Source: Ahaetulla prasina
Taxonomy: Eukaryota > Chordata > Lepidosauria > Squamata > Colubridae
Reading direction: 5' to 3'
Assembly (NCBI RefSeq): GCF_028640845.1
Contig: NC_080539.1
Span: forward strand, 368,670,733-368,734,732
Length of the DNA: 64,000 bases
Positions within the stretch are counted from its first letter, which is position 1. Every line of letters starts with the position of its first letter. A model generated the notes under the pieces. The model did not search any database and was not told where the DNA came from. It saw only the letters and a list, made by a program, of their open reading frames with translations. Below are positions 19,331 through 30,485 of the stretch, in pieces. A program made the position numbers and the translations under genes.

Positions 19331-20235
19331 GTAATAATAATAATAATAATAATAATATTTTAATTTGTATACCGCCCTTCTCCCGAAGGACTCAGGGCGG
19401 TGAACAGGCAGATAAAATACAAATATACACAATAGTTAAAATATCCCTTAAAAAACTAATTTAAATGTGCCCAAATATTAAAATAACATACACCTCCATA
19501 AGATTATAAAACTTTAAAAACCCATCAAATTTAAAATTTAAAAGTAAAAATCAAGCTAGTCCAGCCATACGAAATAAATAAGTTTTAAGTTCGCGGCGAA
19601 AGGTCCTAAGGTCCGGTAGTTGTCGAAGTCCGAGGGGAAGTTCGTTCCACAGGGTGGGCCCCACAGAGAAGGCCCTCCCCTGGGGCCGCCAGTCGACACT
19701 GTTTGGCTGACGGCACCCTGAGGAGTCCCTCTCTGTGAGAACGCACCGGACGATGGGAGATAGAGGTTGGCAGTAGGCGGTCCCGTAGATAGCCGGTCCT
19801 AAGCCATGGGCGCTTTAAAGGTGGTAACCAATACCTTGAGCGCACCGGGAAACAACAGGTAGCCAGTGCAGTCTGCAGGATAGGTGTTATGTGGGAGCTC
19901 GACGCTCCCTCAATAACCAGCCAGCCGCATTCTGAACTAGCTGAAGTCTCCGGGTGCTCTTCAAGGGAGCCCCATGTAGAGAGCATTGCAGTAGTCCAGG
20001 CGAGGTAACGAGCATGAGTGACCGTGCATAAGGCATCCCGGTCCAGGAAGGGACGCAACTGGCGGATCAGGCGAACCTGATAAAATGCTCTCCTGGAGAC
20101 GGTCGCCAAATGATCTTCAAAGGACAACCGGCCATCCAGGAGCACGCCCAGGTTGCGTACCTTCTCCATCGGGGCCAATGACTCACCCCCAATGTCACAC
20201 CTTTTGAGTACCCCTAACGTTTGAAAATTGAAAGT
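19331..20235 (-). mobile_element. L2-type LINE 3' portion
   Basis: Minus-strand translation includes VRNLGVLLDGRLSFEDHLA, RRAFYQVRLIRQLRPFL and a GEGLLCGAHPVERTSP end: the C terminus of L2-group ORF2, with several frameshifts. At 19331 its 3' end touches (AAT)n. Confidence 0.75.
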
Positions 20236-20306
20236 TGAAAAATTTGACACGCCCTGTATGGAGGTATGCTTCTCCCCCCCACCCCAACTATCTACCTTTC
20301 CTGAAA

Positions 20307-20618
20307 TGTGTACCCTGTTTCCCTGAAAACAAGACTTCCCCGGACAATAAGCCCAATCGGACTTTTGAGCACATGCACTAAAATAAGCCCCCCCCCCGAA
20401 AATATTTAGATGCATGTGCAGCCAGTCCCCACCATTTCCTCTGGTTAGGGTTAGGGAGACAGAGCTGGAAATCAAGTAAGTTGGCAAGACAAGTCCTGTC
20501 TTGTTCCCTGCGCCCCAAAATAATAAGACCTCCCTGAAAATAAGGCCAAGCGCTTATTTCGAGGTTCAAAAGAAAAAAACCCACACACCATAAAACAGGG
20601 TCTTATTTTTGGGGAAAT
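20307..20618. mobile_element. Inverted-repeat DNA element (CCCTGTTTCCC... ends)
   Basis: TACCCTGTTTCCCTGAAAAC at the left and CAGGGTCTTATTTTTGGGGA at the right form inverted ends around ~310 bp with repeated AAAATAAG(A/C)CC motifs. Superfamily not determined. Confidence 0.6.
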
Positions 20619-20628
20619 GTGCATATAC

Positions 20629-21018
20629 AGCAATAGCACTTAGACTTATATACAGTGGTGGGATTCAAGTAATTTAACAACCGGTTCTCTGCCCTAATGA
20701 TTTCTTCCAACAACCAGTTTGCCAAATTGTTTAGAAAGTTAACAACCGGTTCTCCCAAAGTGGTGCGAACTGGCTGAATCCCACCACTGCTTATATACCG
20801 TTTCACAGTGCTTTACAGCCCTCTCTAAGTGGTTTACAGAGTCAGCCTCTTCTCCCCCAAACAATCTGGGTCCTCATTTTTACCCACCTCGGAAGGATGG
20901 AAGGCTGAGTCAACCTTGAGCCTGGTGAGATTTGAACTGCCAAATTGCAGGCAGCCGGCAGTCAGCAGAAGTAGCCTGCAGTATTGCACTCTTAACCACT
21001 GCGCCACTGCGACTCTTT
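20629..21018 (-). mobile_element. SINE1 carrying hAT-C
   Basis: 20629-20652 and 20790-21018 are one reverse SINE1, from AGCAATAGCACTTAGAC to ACTGCGCCACTGCGAC. Confidence 0.85.
20653..20789. mobile_element. hAT-C element
   Basis: CAGTGGTGGGATTCAAG...TGAATCCCACCACTG with perfect duplication CTTATATA (20645-20652, 20790-20797). Internal AACCGGTT motifs. Confidence 0.9.
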
Positions 21019-21089
21019 CAATATACCTTGTTTAGAGGAGTGGCGCTCACTTTATTTGATGAGATGCAAAGAAATGCATGTAAAAAAGA

Positions 21090-21775
21090 TGCTGAGCAGA
21101 GAAGAGCAACAAAGATGATTAGGGGACTGGAGGCTAAAACATATGAAGAACGGTTGCAGGAACGGGGTATGTCTAGTTTAATGAAAAGAAGGACTAGGGG
21201 TGACATGATAGCAGTCTTCCAATATTTTTTTTTGTTTTGTTTACATTTATATCCCGCCCTTCTCCGAAGACTCAGGGCGGCTTACAGTGTGTAAGGCAAT
21301 AGTGTCATTCTATTTGTATATTTACAAAGTCAACTTATTGCCCCCCCAACAATCTGGGTCCTCATTTTACCTACCTTATAAAGGATGGAAGGCTGAGTCA
21401 ACCTTGGACCTGGTGGGGCTTGAACCTGCAGTAATTGCAGGCAGCTGGTTTTAATAACAGGCTTCTTATAGCTCACCATATCTCAAGGACCGCAAAGAAG
21501 AAAGAGTTGGGCTGTTCTCCAAAGCACCTGAGGGTAGAACAAGAAGCAATGGGTGGAAACTAATCAAGGAGAGAAGCAACCTAGAACTAAGGAGAAATTT
21601 CCTGACAGTTAGAACAATTAATCAGTGGAACGACTTGCCTCCAGAAGTTGTGAATGCTCCAACACTGGAAATTTTTCAGAAGATGTTGTCTGAAGTGGTG
21701 TAGGGTTTCCTGTCTGGGCAGAGGGTTGGACTAGAAGATCTCCAAAGTTCCTTCCAACTCTGTTATTGTTATTAT
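21090..21775 (+). mobile_element. CR1 LINE split by SINE2
   Basis: 21090-21225 and ~21478-21765 are consecutive parts of the CR1 ORF2 C terminus and 3' UTR. The tail ends (TTATTG)/(TTA)n. Confidence 0.8.
21226..21478 (-). mobile_element. SINE2 in CR1
   Basis: Reverse SINE2: TTTACATTTATATCCCGCCC tail first, then core and GGGGCTTGAACCTGCAG head. Confidence 0.85.
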
Positions 21776-22170
21776 TATTATGCTCTCCATTACGTGACTG
21801 TTTATATAATACACCACTCTGAAGTGGGCCTTGATTTATCTGCTTTGGGCCCTGCCTGGTTGATTCCACACAATCGACAATAACACAAAAAAGGTCATTT
21901 GGATGACTCAAGGGCCGACCTCTTGTACTGCTTCTAATTAAAGAGATTGGGTTCCCGTCAAAAGTAGTATGACGATGGTTGTTCACTTCTTTTTTTATCT
22001 GGCCCTGGATCCAGTCTGGATGGAGGCACTACCACCACGGACTGGGAGCAGGAAATTAAAACTTTTTCTTCCTATATTTTTTTCTCCCCACAGGATCTGG
22101 ATGAGTTCTCTGCATTGTTTTCCAACTCGGATTGGTTTCTGGTCTCGCTTTGCTATTCAGTGAGACACAT
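21776..22170. other. Unassigned; orphan splice-acceptor-like site
   Basis: TTTTTTTCTCCCCACAG at 22076-22094 looks like an acceptor, followed by a short open frame (DLDEFSALFSNSDWF) without a usable donor before TA-D begins. No partner exon found. Confidence 0.2.
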
Positions 22171-22269
22171 TTACAGGGAGTCCTCGACTTCACGACCACA
22201 GTCAGGCACCAAATTTCTATTGCTTAATTAAGGCCAGGTTGTTAAGTGAGTCTTGCCCCATTTTACGTC

Positions 22270-22672
22270 TGTCAGATTTGGGTTAATGTCAGGATTCCAA
22301 GTGACACTCCCAACGAAAGAAGACTTCGAGGCTAGAAGTTCCTCAAAGTTCCATTTTATTAGAGATGTCATATTGGCACACCTGGGAAAACCCAAATCTG
22401 AAAGTTTCCAGGTTTTTCCCACCCAAAAGAAAGTCCAAGTCCCTGCCCAGCACCCACATGTCCATCACATGATCCAATCGGGCACCATCCAAAACAAGAT
22501 ACCTCCCAGTCACCTCTTGCAGGGCACTATGGCCTTGACTCTCTGAGAAAAGAATGCTATTTTGACTACATATCACCCACACTCTATATAACCTCCCCTC
22601 CCAGTTTCCCACAGTAGAGAATGTGGCAGGCCTGAAGGTCCCAACTGTAAACGATGGCTTCCAGGTCTGACA
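22270..22672 (-). repeat. Solo LTR-4
   Basis: 403 bp bounded by TGTCAGA and TCTGACA; flanks ACGTC and ATGTC agree at 4 of 5. A TATATAG box reads on the minus strand near 22585-22592, so the LTR points leftwards. No coding interior. Confidence 0.7.
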
Positions 22673-22753
22673 ATGTCCTTGTTTGCCACCGTTTTTAATG
22701 AATCATTTCAGCGGTTAAATGAATCGTGCAGTTGTTAAGCGAATCTGGCTCTT

Positions 22754-23275
22754 TGTCATGTCCCACTCCTCCGCTGACGGCCGGGTCAGGGAAATCCGAA
22801 TCAGGCTTGCCTCTGCAGCTCTGCCCAAAGTCCTAGCAAAGTCCTCAGAGCAGGCAGGAGACCAGTAAGTGACTTCAGCAAGATAAGTTCGACTTTTGCC
22901 TGACTCAGAGACTGCCAGAAAGTAGATCCTTTATATAGGCCATGGGGTGTGGCTCCATGACTCAGCACTCATTAAGGCCTGCCCCTCCCTTCCTTCTGTT
23001 GCCTCCGCCTATCCAATCTTCTGATGCGAGGATTACTCCAATCAGCTGTTGTTGGAAGTAAACTTTCCTCAGGCTCACCTGCTGTGGAGGAGGGGGAGGG
23101 GTCTAGCTGCTCCGTTTGCCTGGGCATGGAGTCAGGGCTGGGGCCGGGAGATGCTCCTTCTTCTGCAGTTTGTGTGGGCATGGAGCCAGGACTTGGGCCG
23201 GGAGGCATACATTCCTCAGTGTTCGGGAGCAGGTAAGAAGGCCCCGGCTGCTCTGAGGGCGGGCAAGACACAACA
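22754..23275 (-). repeat. Solo LTR-1
   Basis: 522 bp, TGTCATGTCCCAC...AAGACACAACA on the plus strand, with perfect 5-bp duplication CTCTT (22749-22753, 23276-23280). Reverse orientation relative to 35699. Confidence 0.85.
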
Positions 23276-23694
23276 CTCTTCCCCGTTGACTTTGCCTGTT
23301 GGAAGTTGGCTGGGAAGATTACACATGGCAATCACATAACCCCGGGGGTCTGCAACTGTCATAAATACGTGTCAGTTGCAAAGTGCCCAGATTTTGATCG
23401 CAGGACCACGGGGATGTTGCAATAGTCACGAGTGTGAGATTCGGTCATAAGTCACATAAGTCAGTGCTATTGTAACTTTGAACAGTCACTAAGCAAATGG
23501 TTGTAAGTCGAGAACTACCTCCCCATTTTGGCCACGGTAAACGTCGAGTCAAGTTTGAGCTGTAAGTGAGCTTTTGAATACTTCACGATGCCTTCTTCCT
23601 TCGGTCAAAAGACCATGTCGTGCCTTTTGAAACCACACCCAAACATAGGTAATACGGTTTTTGTAAAACTGAGTGTTTTCCTTTGCTAGAGAAT

Positions 23695-23905
23695 TGGGTA
23701 GGTCTAGTTTAATGAAAAGTGCTAGGGGTGACATGATAACAGTGTTCCTATACAGTATCTCAGGGGCTGCCACAAAGAAGAGGGAGTCAAGCTATTCTCC
23801 AAAGTGCCTGAGGGTAGAACAAGAAGCAATGGGTGGAAACTAATCAAGGAGAGAAGCAACTTAGAACTAAGGAGAAATTTCCTGACAGTGAGAACAATTA
23901 ATGGA
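23695..23905 (+). mobile_element. CR1 fragment
   Basis: GGTCTAGTTTAATGAAAAGT through GAAATTTCCTGACAGTGAG matches CR1 ORF2. 23521-23694 and 23906-24189 show no clear features apart from a 46-bp direct repeat at 24132/24172 ending in ATATATATATGTAGG. Confidence 0.75.
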
Positions 23906-24355
23906 AAAATGATGGGGATTTTGGCTAGACTTCCCAATTATACAACCCTGGTCTCAATCTAAGTTTTTTGTAGCGTGTCCCAATGGTGCTTTTTCTGGGA
24001 ATCTCCACAGACATTTTTGTAGCTTGCTGCAGTTAGCCCTAACCATGGCCAAACGAACCTATCATCCGGCTTAGGGATTGTTGAATTCCATCTATTTTGA
24101 GTCCGCATTGGGTATGGAAGCTAATCATTAAATTTGGAATGATGGATTTGACTATATATATATGTAGGTCTAAATTTGGAATGATGGATTTGACTATATA
24201 TATATGTAGGTCTTTGGTTATTCGGGTTTTCTCCCGCGTAAAATTGGTTCCTCTTCTTTGACTGAGTTCTTGTGTTCTTCAATGCATGCACTTATTCTTC
24301 TGTTGGTTTGTCCGATGTATGTGGTGGGGCAGGCGGTGCATGTATATGAAATCTC

Positions 24356-24976
24356 ATGCACCGCCTGCCCCAAACTTCTTCCCTGGTCCAACACTTTAAA
24401 GTCACAGGACACGATATTGACTTTAAAAAGACCAGAACTATCGCCAAAACTGAACACTTTAACAACAGAATAATCAGAGAAGCCATTGAGATAGAAAAAC
24501 GCCCACACAGCATGAACAAACGAGATGATACCTCCCGCCTACCAGCCATTTGGAAACCTGCCCTTATTGACAAACGAGTCCCTAACACGAGGAATGACAC
24601 CAGACCCACACTCACGAGGTTCACACAGGATGTCACCACCGCACATCCACCCAGAAAGCAGACCCAAACCCACACTGATCATGAAGCACGACCAAGGACC
24701 AGAAGCCAGACCACAGCTGCAACATTAGCCATTTCAAACTCCACCAATCCATACATGCAGCAGACTGACACCCACTATGAAGATGTAGCACGACCACAAA
24801 GCCAAACAACAGCTATGCAGCTCACCAGCTCAAATCCCCCTGCAACACAGACTAAACTGAGCACAACCAAGCCCCCACCCAAACAGAACACCCCCCCAGC
24901 CAATCAGAGCACAAAAAAACCCCATCCAATCAGAGCACAGCCAAGCTCCCACCCAATCAGTTCAAACCCCCACTAG
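24356..24976 (+). pseudogene. C-terminal frame of the Penelope protein
   Basis: About 200 codons open. The first ~65 residues follow the GIY-YIG endonuclease in related elements; the rest is rich in Thr, Pro and Gln without known fold. The catalytic YIG part sits on the opposite strand, so this is not a working protein. Confidence 0.6.
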
Positions 24977-25111
24977 CAGTTAAAAGGAAGAAACAGCTGT
25001 GATCACACATTGCTCCCAGAAGCACGAAGCTGAAGCCTGAAGATGACGAATGAGACTTATCGAAACGCCAAGACACTTCCAATTTTACGGAGAAAACCGA
25101 ATGACCAAAGA

Positions 25112-25218
<107 letters not shown>

Positions 25219-25604
25219 GTCGCCAAGACACTTCCAATTTTACGCGGGAGAAAACCCGAATGACCAAAGACCTACATGTGTATATATATATATATATATA
25301 TATACTTAGTTTTGCATTTTTTAAAAAAGAAGCATCAGTGGTAACCAGTGACAAATAGCCCTATTTTGTTACAAGAAATGAAACCTACACTAAAATGTAT
25401 GTAGCTTCCATTAAAAAAAATACTGTGAGTTGCTTCCTGTTGCGTATTCTCTGTATAGAGATAAAAAACTCTTCTCCATTATCTCTGAATGGACAGGTGG
25501 TCTGAAACTCATAAGATCATAAATCAGATGGGGTGATCAGTCAGCATTTTAAAAATGTAGATCACCTTTGTATCTGATTATCATCTACCTACCTACCTCT
25601 ACCT

Positions 25605-25665
25605 ACCTAAAGAAAGGTAAAGGCTCCCCTCGCACATATGTGCCTATGATCTGTTTGCAACTGAC
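25605..25665 (-). mobile_element. Bov-B-type SINE tail fragment
   Basis: AAAGGTAAAGGCTCCCCTCG and CACATATGTGCCTA are the complement of the tail of the SINE at 60720. (CTAC)n precedes it at 25587-25608. 25304-25586 and 25666-25804 have no recognised feature. Confidence 0.6.
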
Positions 25666-25804
25666 CCCCCATTTCCCTTTTTCTCAAAATTTTGTCCCTT
25701 GCAGAGAGGACAAGCTACTTCTTCCTCAATTTTCTTTGCTGGTGACTGTGCTTCCCTGAAAGGTGCTAACGGCAAGTTAACTCAGCTCTGCAACTTTGAT
25801 TACC

Positions 25805-26757
25805 GTGTAAGACGCTCCGGACTATAAAACACACCTACCTTTTTTGGTGAGGTAAACAAGAACAATAAATCTGCCTCCCAGCAGTCTTGCCTCCTTGCAG
25901 CAAACAGCTGTTTGCAGCAAACAGCCTGCTTTATTTTCATTTTCGTTTTCAGCATAGCTTGATTAGCACAAGAAAAAAAAAACCTGCTCCCAGCAATTTA
26001 CCTCCTTGCAGCAAGCAGCAGAGGCCTGTGCAGCAATAGACCATGGCAATCCCTGCAGCCTGAAAAAGCTGAGAGTCGGGAGGCCGATCCAAGGGACAAT
26101 CAGCTTGTGCTAATTAGGCTGTGCTGAAGCTGAAATGGGCTGTTTCTTCTTTCTGTTTGCTGCAAGGAGGTAAATTGCTGGGAGACAGAGGCCAAAGGGT
26201 GGGGGCCAATGGGTGGGAGGGACTACATTCGGTATATAAGACGCACCTAAATTTTCACCCCCTTTTAGAATTAGAATTAGAATAGAATTTATTGGCCAAG
26301 TGTGATTGGACACACAAGGAATTTGCTTTGGTGCATATGCTCTCAGTGTACATAAAAGAAAAGAAAAAGAAAAAAAATACCTTCATCAAAGGTACAACAT
26401 TTACAACAGAAATGATGGTCATAGGTTGCAATTTAACCCTTAGTGAAGTTACAGTCATACAGTCATACGTGGAAAGAGATTGGTGATGAAAACGATGGGA
26501 AGATTAATAGTAGTGCAGATTTAGTCACTAGTTTGACAGTGTTGAGGGAATTATTTGTTTAGCAGAGTGATGGCCTTCGGGAAAAAACTGTTCTTGTGTC
26601 TAGTTGTTCTAGTGTGCAGTGCTCTATAGCGTCGTTTTGAGGGTAGGAGTTGAAACAGTTTATGTCCAGGATATAATATAATATATAACAACAATATTTT
26701 TTGGTGAGGTAAATCAGATCAGACCAGTAAATGTATCTTATACTCCAAAAAATATTT
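25805..26757. mobile_element. Inverted-repeat DNA element interrupted by a LINE
   Basis: Outer parts 25805-26270 (AAGACGCTCCGGACTATAAA; GGTATATAAGACGCACC) and ~26690-26757 (TATCTTATACTCCAAAAAAT) share motifs in inverted order. AGCAAACAG/CTGCTTGC repeats lie inside. Confidence 0.5.
26268..26680 (-). mobile_element. L3/CR1-like LINE 3' end
   Basis: Starts (TAGAAT)n and TTATTGGCCAAGTGTGATTG, reads to GTTTATGTCCAGGAT in ORF2. Confidence 0.8.
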
Positions 26758-26980
26758 ATTTATTTATTTTATTTTATTTTATTTAAATTTATATCCCGCC
26801 CTTCTCCGAAGACTCAGGGTGGCTTACACAATGTTAAGCAATAGTCTTCATCCATTTGTATATTATATACAAAGTCAACTTTTATTGCCCCCAACAATCT
26901 GGGTCCTCATTTTACCTACCTTATAAAGGATGGAAGGCTGAGTCAACCTTGGGCCTGGTGGGACTTGAACTTGCATAATA
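26757..26980 (-). mobile_element. SINE2
   Basis: A (TTTA)n tail, ATATCCCGCCCTTCTCCG, core and part of the head (GGACTTGAACTTGCA). 26981-27539 is AT-rich without a recognised feature. Confidence 0.8.
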
Positions 26981-27539
26981 TTATTTACTTAATATTATTA
27001 TATTATTATTGTACAATCTCCATCCAAACTGCTTATAAGTGTTCAGTGATATTATTAGTGTTATACTATTGCTACTATCACTACTTCTCTGGTAGATGAA
27101 GTAATTATGCAATAAAACCCCCTTCCCCTTTATTTGTGAAAATTTATTTGTGAAAATTTGACAGAAGTCTGCATAAGAAGTTTGAATCTATCAGGAGAAG
27201 ACAGAAAAGTTCTGTCATTTAAAACATATATATATAAAAAAGATTTACCCACAAATTAATTTAAAAGTAAAGACTTATAGAACAACTGCTTTTATAATGC
27301 TTCAAAACTGGATTGGAATTTCAGATATCCATTTCATGTTTTCACTGTTTAATGCATGCCTTCATACAAAAGACACAGTAATACATTACATAAATACGGT
27401 AGTTAATTAGCACCCAGGCCCAGGGGCAGCTTGCCCTGCTATTTGAAATTGGGTTAATCGTAATCAATTTCATTCCTTTTGTATCTTCAAAGGGCCAGGC
27501 CAGGGAGCCTGCTAGTGCCAAGTCATTCCTTCCCATGTC

Positions 27540-28498
27540 AAAGCAAAGTCAAAGCAAACCTCTTCAACATTTTCTTTGGCTCAGTTTTTGTTAACTCCGA
27601 TAACACATATCCAATATTCCACAAACGAACCAGCAATGACTATGATGATTTAACTCATATAGATTTCACAGAAGACAACGTTGGTAAAGCTCTTCACAAC
27701 TTAAAACCATCGCTTTCTATTGGACCTGATGGTCTATGTGCATATTTCTTAAAAAAACTTTCCATTAATATAGCTGAACCCCTAAGTATTATCTTTGATA
27801 AAGCTTTCACTACCAGTTCTCTTCCCAAACTTTGGTCACTAGCCACAGTCATCCCCATCTTCAAAAAAGGAGACCCCAGCTTAGTCGAAAACTACAGACC
27901 GATCTCCCTTTGCTGCGTCACCTGCAAAGTCATGGAATCTATCATCAATCAATCCATTACCTCACACTTAGAAACTAACAACCTACTCTCCAACAAACAA
28001 TTTGGTTTCAGGAAAAAGTTATCATGTAACTTACAACTTCTCCACTGGCAAAACATATGGACTTCAAATCTAGATCAAGGCAAATCAATAGATGCAATCT
28101 ACATAGACTTCTGCAAAGCTTTTGACTCAGTAGTACACGATAAACTTCTCCTTAAACTAACATCCTATGGCATCTCAGGACCCCTCCACAAATGGATATC
28201 TGCTTTTCTGTCTAACAGACAACAAGTGGTCAAAATTGGCAATGCTTTATCAAATCCTGTTCCTGTCAAGAGTGGCGTTCCTCAAGGCAGCGTCCTTGGA
28301 CCAACACTCTTTATTCTATACATTAATGATCTTTGTGACCATATCTCAAGTAATTGTGTTCTCTTTGCTGACGATGTCAAACTATTTAACACCACAGACA
28401 ACACTTCTATCATTCAAAACGACCTTGACCATCTAACCGCTTGGTCTAAAATTGGCAGCTCCAAATTTCAACCAGCAAATGCTCAGTCTTACATATAG
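27540..28498 (+). pseudogene. LINE-B reverse transcriptase, open frame
   Basis: About 320 codons stay open. In order: KKGDPSLVENYRPISL (motif 2 region), AIYIDFCKAFDSV (motif A, catalytic Asp), SGVPQGSVLGPTLFILYINDL (motif B) and FADD at 28364-28375 (motif C). The catalytic aspartates are present. No endonuclease domain is upstream, so the copy is 5' truncated and the frame ends early at 28496-28498. Confidence 0.85.
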
Positions 28499-28880
28499 GA
28501 AAAAGAACTCTAAAACTAAGTACATACTAGATGGACATTACCTTACAGACGACCCCATCCCGTTAAAGACCTTGGAGTTTTCATGTCAAATGATCTAAGT
28601 GCCAAAGCCCACTGCAACTACATAGCAAAAAAGCTCTAAGAGTTGTAAACCTAATTTTGCGTAGCTTCTTTTCCAAAACACCACACTACTAACCAGAGCA
28701 TATAAAACATTTGCTAGACCAATTCTAGAATACAGCTCACCTGTTTGGAACCCTCACCACATCTCTGACATCAATACAATTGAACGTGTCCAGAAATATT
28801 TTACAAGAAGAGTTCTCCATTCCTCTGAAAACAACAAAATACCTTATCCCACCAGACTTGAAATCCTAGGCTTAGAAAAC

Positions 28881-29174
28881 TTGGAACTCCGTCGCCTTCG
28901 ACAAGACCTAAGTTTAACTCACAGAATCATCTATTGTAATGTCCTTCCTGTCAAAGACTACTTCAGCTTTAATTGCAATAATACAAGGGCAACCAATAGA
29001 TTTAAACTTAATGTAAACCGCTTTAATCTAGATTGCAGAAAATATGACTTCTGCAACAGAATCATCAGTGCTTGGAATACTTTACCTGACTCTGTGGTCT
29101 CTTCCCATAATCCTAACAGCTTTAACCAAAAACTTTCTACTATTGACCTCACCCCATTCCTAAGAGGACCATAA
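28881..29174 (+). pseudogene. LINE-B ORF2 C terminus
   Basis: 97 codons: HRIIYCNVLPVKDYFSF, CRKYDFCNRIISAWNTLP, ending TPFLRGP. This block recurs in all LINE-B copies. Confidence 0.8.
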
Positions 29175-29334
29175 GGGGCGTGCATAAGCGCACAAACGTG
29201 CCTACCGTTCCTGTCCTATTGTTTTTCTTTTCTTCTTCCTATATATGTTTATATGTGTATATACTATATAATCTTTTTGTATGATGTTGTGACAAAATAA
29301 ATAAATAAATAAATAAATAAATAAATGTCTGTTC

Positions 29335-29660
29335 CTCATTGTGTGCTTGCTTATTCTCTTCCTTTCCACTGAAGGCAAATGCTAACATTGATTTCCCCTT
29401 GCTAATTATTCCCGAACCAGGATGGACGAGTGGGGAAAAGGGCTATAAGATTGCCAGGATAGGAGATAAGAGAGCCTTTCCCCCTAACTTCCTTGTGACT
29501 GAAGTTCAGGAACATGAACTTTCCCCGCCAGTTTGGACTTACTGGGGTCATATATCCTCCTGTAGTGGTAAATATTTCTGGGCAATTTCTTAATAAACTT
29601 TAAAAAAAAAACAAAAAAAACTTTTGTTCAAGTCCTGGCGTCTCTCTTGGCATTTTGTTT
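29335..29660 (+). other. LTR-like U3-R-U5 region, uncertain
   Basis: GGGCTATAAGATTGCC, then TTAATAAACTTT at 29590 and CTGGCGTCTCTCTTGGCATT downstream resemble a promoter, poly(A) signal and U5 in LTR order. Boundaries and duplication not found. 29661-29862 unassigned. Confidence 0.25.
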
Positions 29661-29862
29661 TTTTTCCTTTGGAATCCGTCCTGCAAATTCTAGCATTGTC
29701 CACACGCAATTTAATGGAAACACCAAGTGATGTGGAAACTTTTAACTCTTTGCTGTCTTCTGGTGGTTATCTGCATTTGGGTACCCAAGATGCTCTCCAA
29801 AAGATTTTCCCAAGCCCAGGAGTGTTAGGGCGGTCTTCAGAATTGACCATTAGACCAGATTC

Positions 29863-30485
29863 CAGGGGTAAAATGTAAAATTTGTTACTACCGGTTCTGT
29901 GGGTGTGGCTTGGTGGGGGGATAATGTGACTGGGTGGGCGTGGCCAACTTTTTTTCCCTTCCTTTTAAAAGCATTTTTTTTACAACCTCTTCGGCCAAAG
30001 AGGTTGTTTAAAAATGCTTTTAAAAGCCTCTGATGATCAGGCAACTCAGCTGGGATCACCAGAGGAGCCTTTTAAGAACATTTTTTCTACAACCTCTTCG
30101 GCTGAAGAGGTTGCAGAAAAAAAATGCTTTTAAAGGGTTCTGATGATCCCAGCTGAGTTGCCTGGTCGTCAGAACTCTTTAAAAGCATTTTTCTACAACC
30201 ACTTCAGTCGAAGAGGTTGTAAAAAAAAAAAAGCTTTTAAAGGGCTCTGACGATCCCAGCTGAGCCATGCGATCATCAGAGGCTTTTTTAAAAAAACTTT
30301 TTAAAAAAATGCTTTTAAATGCTCTTAAAAGTAAAAAAACAAAAAACCCTCTAACAATCGCGTGGCTCAGCTGGGCATGGGCGGGGAGTGGGGGCAGGGA
30401 TTTTTGCTACCGGTTCTCCGAACCACCCCCTGCCATCGCTACCGGATTGGGCGATCCGGTCCAAACCGGGAGCGTTTCACCCCTG
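29863..30485. mobile_element. hAT-J element with hairpin modules
   Basis: CAGGGGTAAAATG...GTTTCACCCCTG with perfect duplication CCAGATTC (29855-29862, 30486-30493). The interior alternates TTTTAAAAGCATTTTTT / ACAACCTCTTCGG and their complements, several nested hairpins in a row. No transposase. Confidence 0.9.

Larger units (their letters stand above)
22171..23520. mobile_element. TA-D element carrying two solo LTRs
   Basis: TA-D parts 22171-22269, 22673-22753 and 23276-23520 read in family order (ACAGGGAGTCCTCGACTT ... GTAAGTCGAGAACTACC). Confidence 0.75.
27540..29326 (+). mobile_element. LINE-B (CR1/L2 group), 3' ~1.8 kb
   Basis: Reverse transcriptase frame, a degraded stretch 28499-28880, an open C-terminal frame 28881-29174, a 3' UTR and an (AAAT)n tail. 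Shorter copies occur at 38297, 44226, 55063, 56061, 58266 and 63900. Confidence 0.85.

Noticed and set aside
20440..20458. GGTTAGGGTTAGGG, possible interstitial telomere repeat
   Set aside because: Only two units, inside an inverted-repeat element.
22076..22163. Exon of a neighbouring gene
   Set aside because: Good-looking acceptor but no donor, no partner exon and no recognised protein similarity.
27479..28498. Host protein-coding gene of 339 codons
   Set aside because: Reverse transcriptase motifs and (AAAT)n-tailed repeat copies elsewhere in the window identify a LINE.
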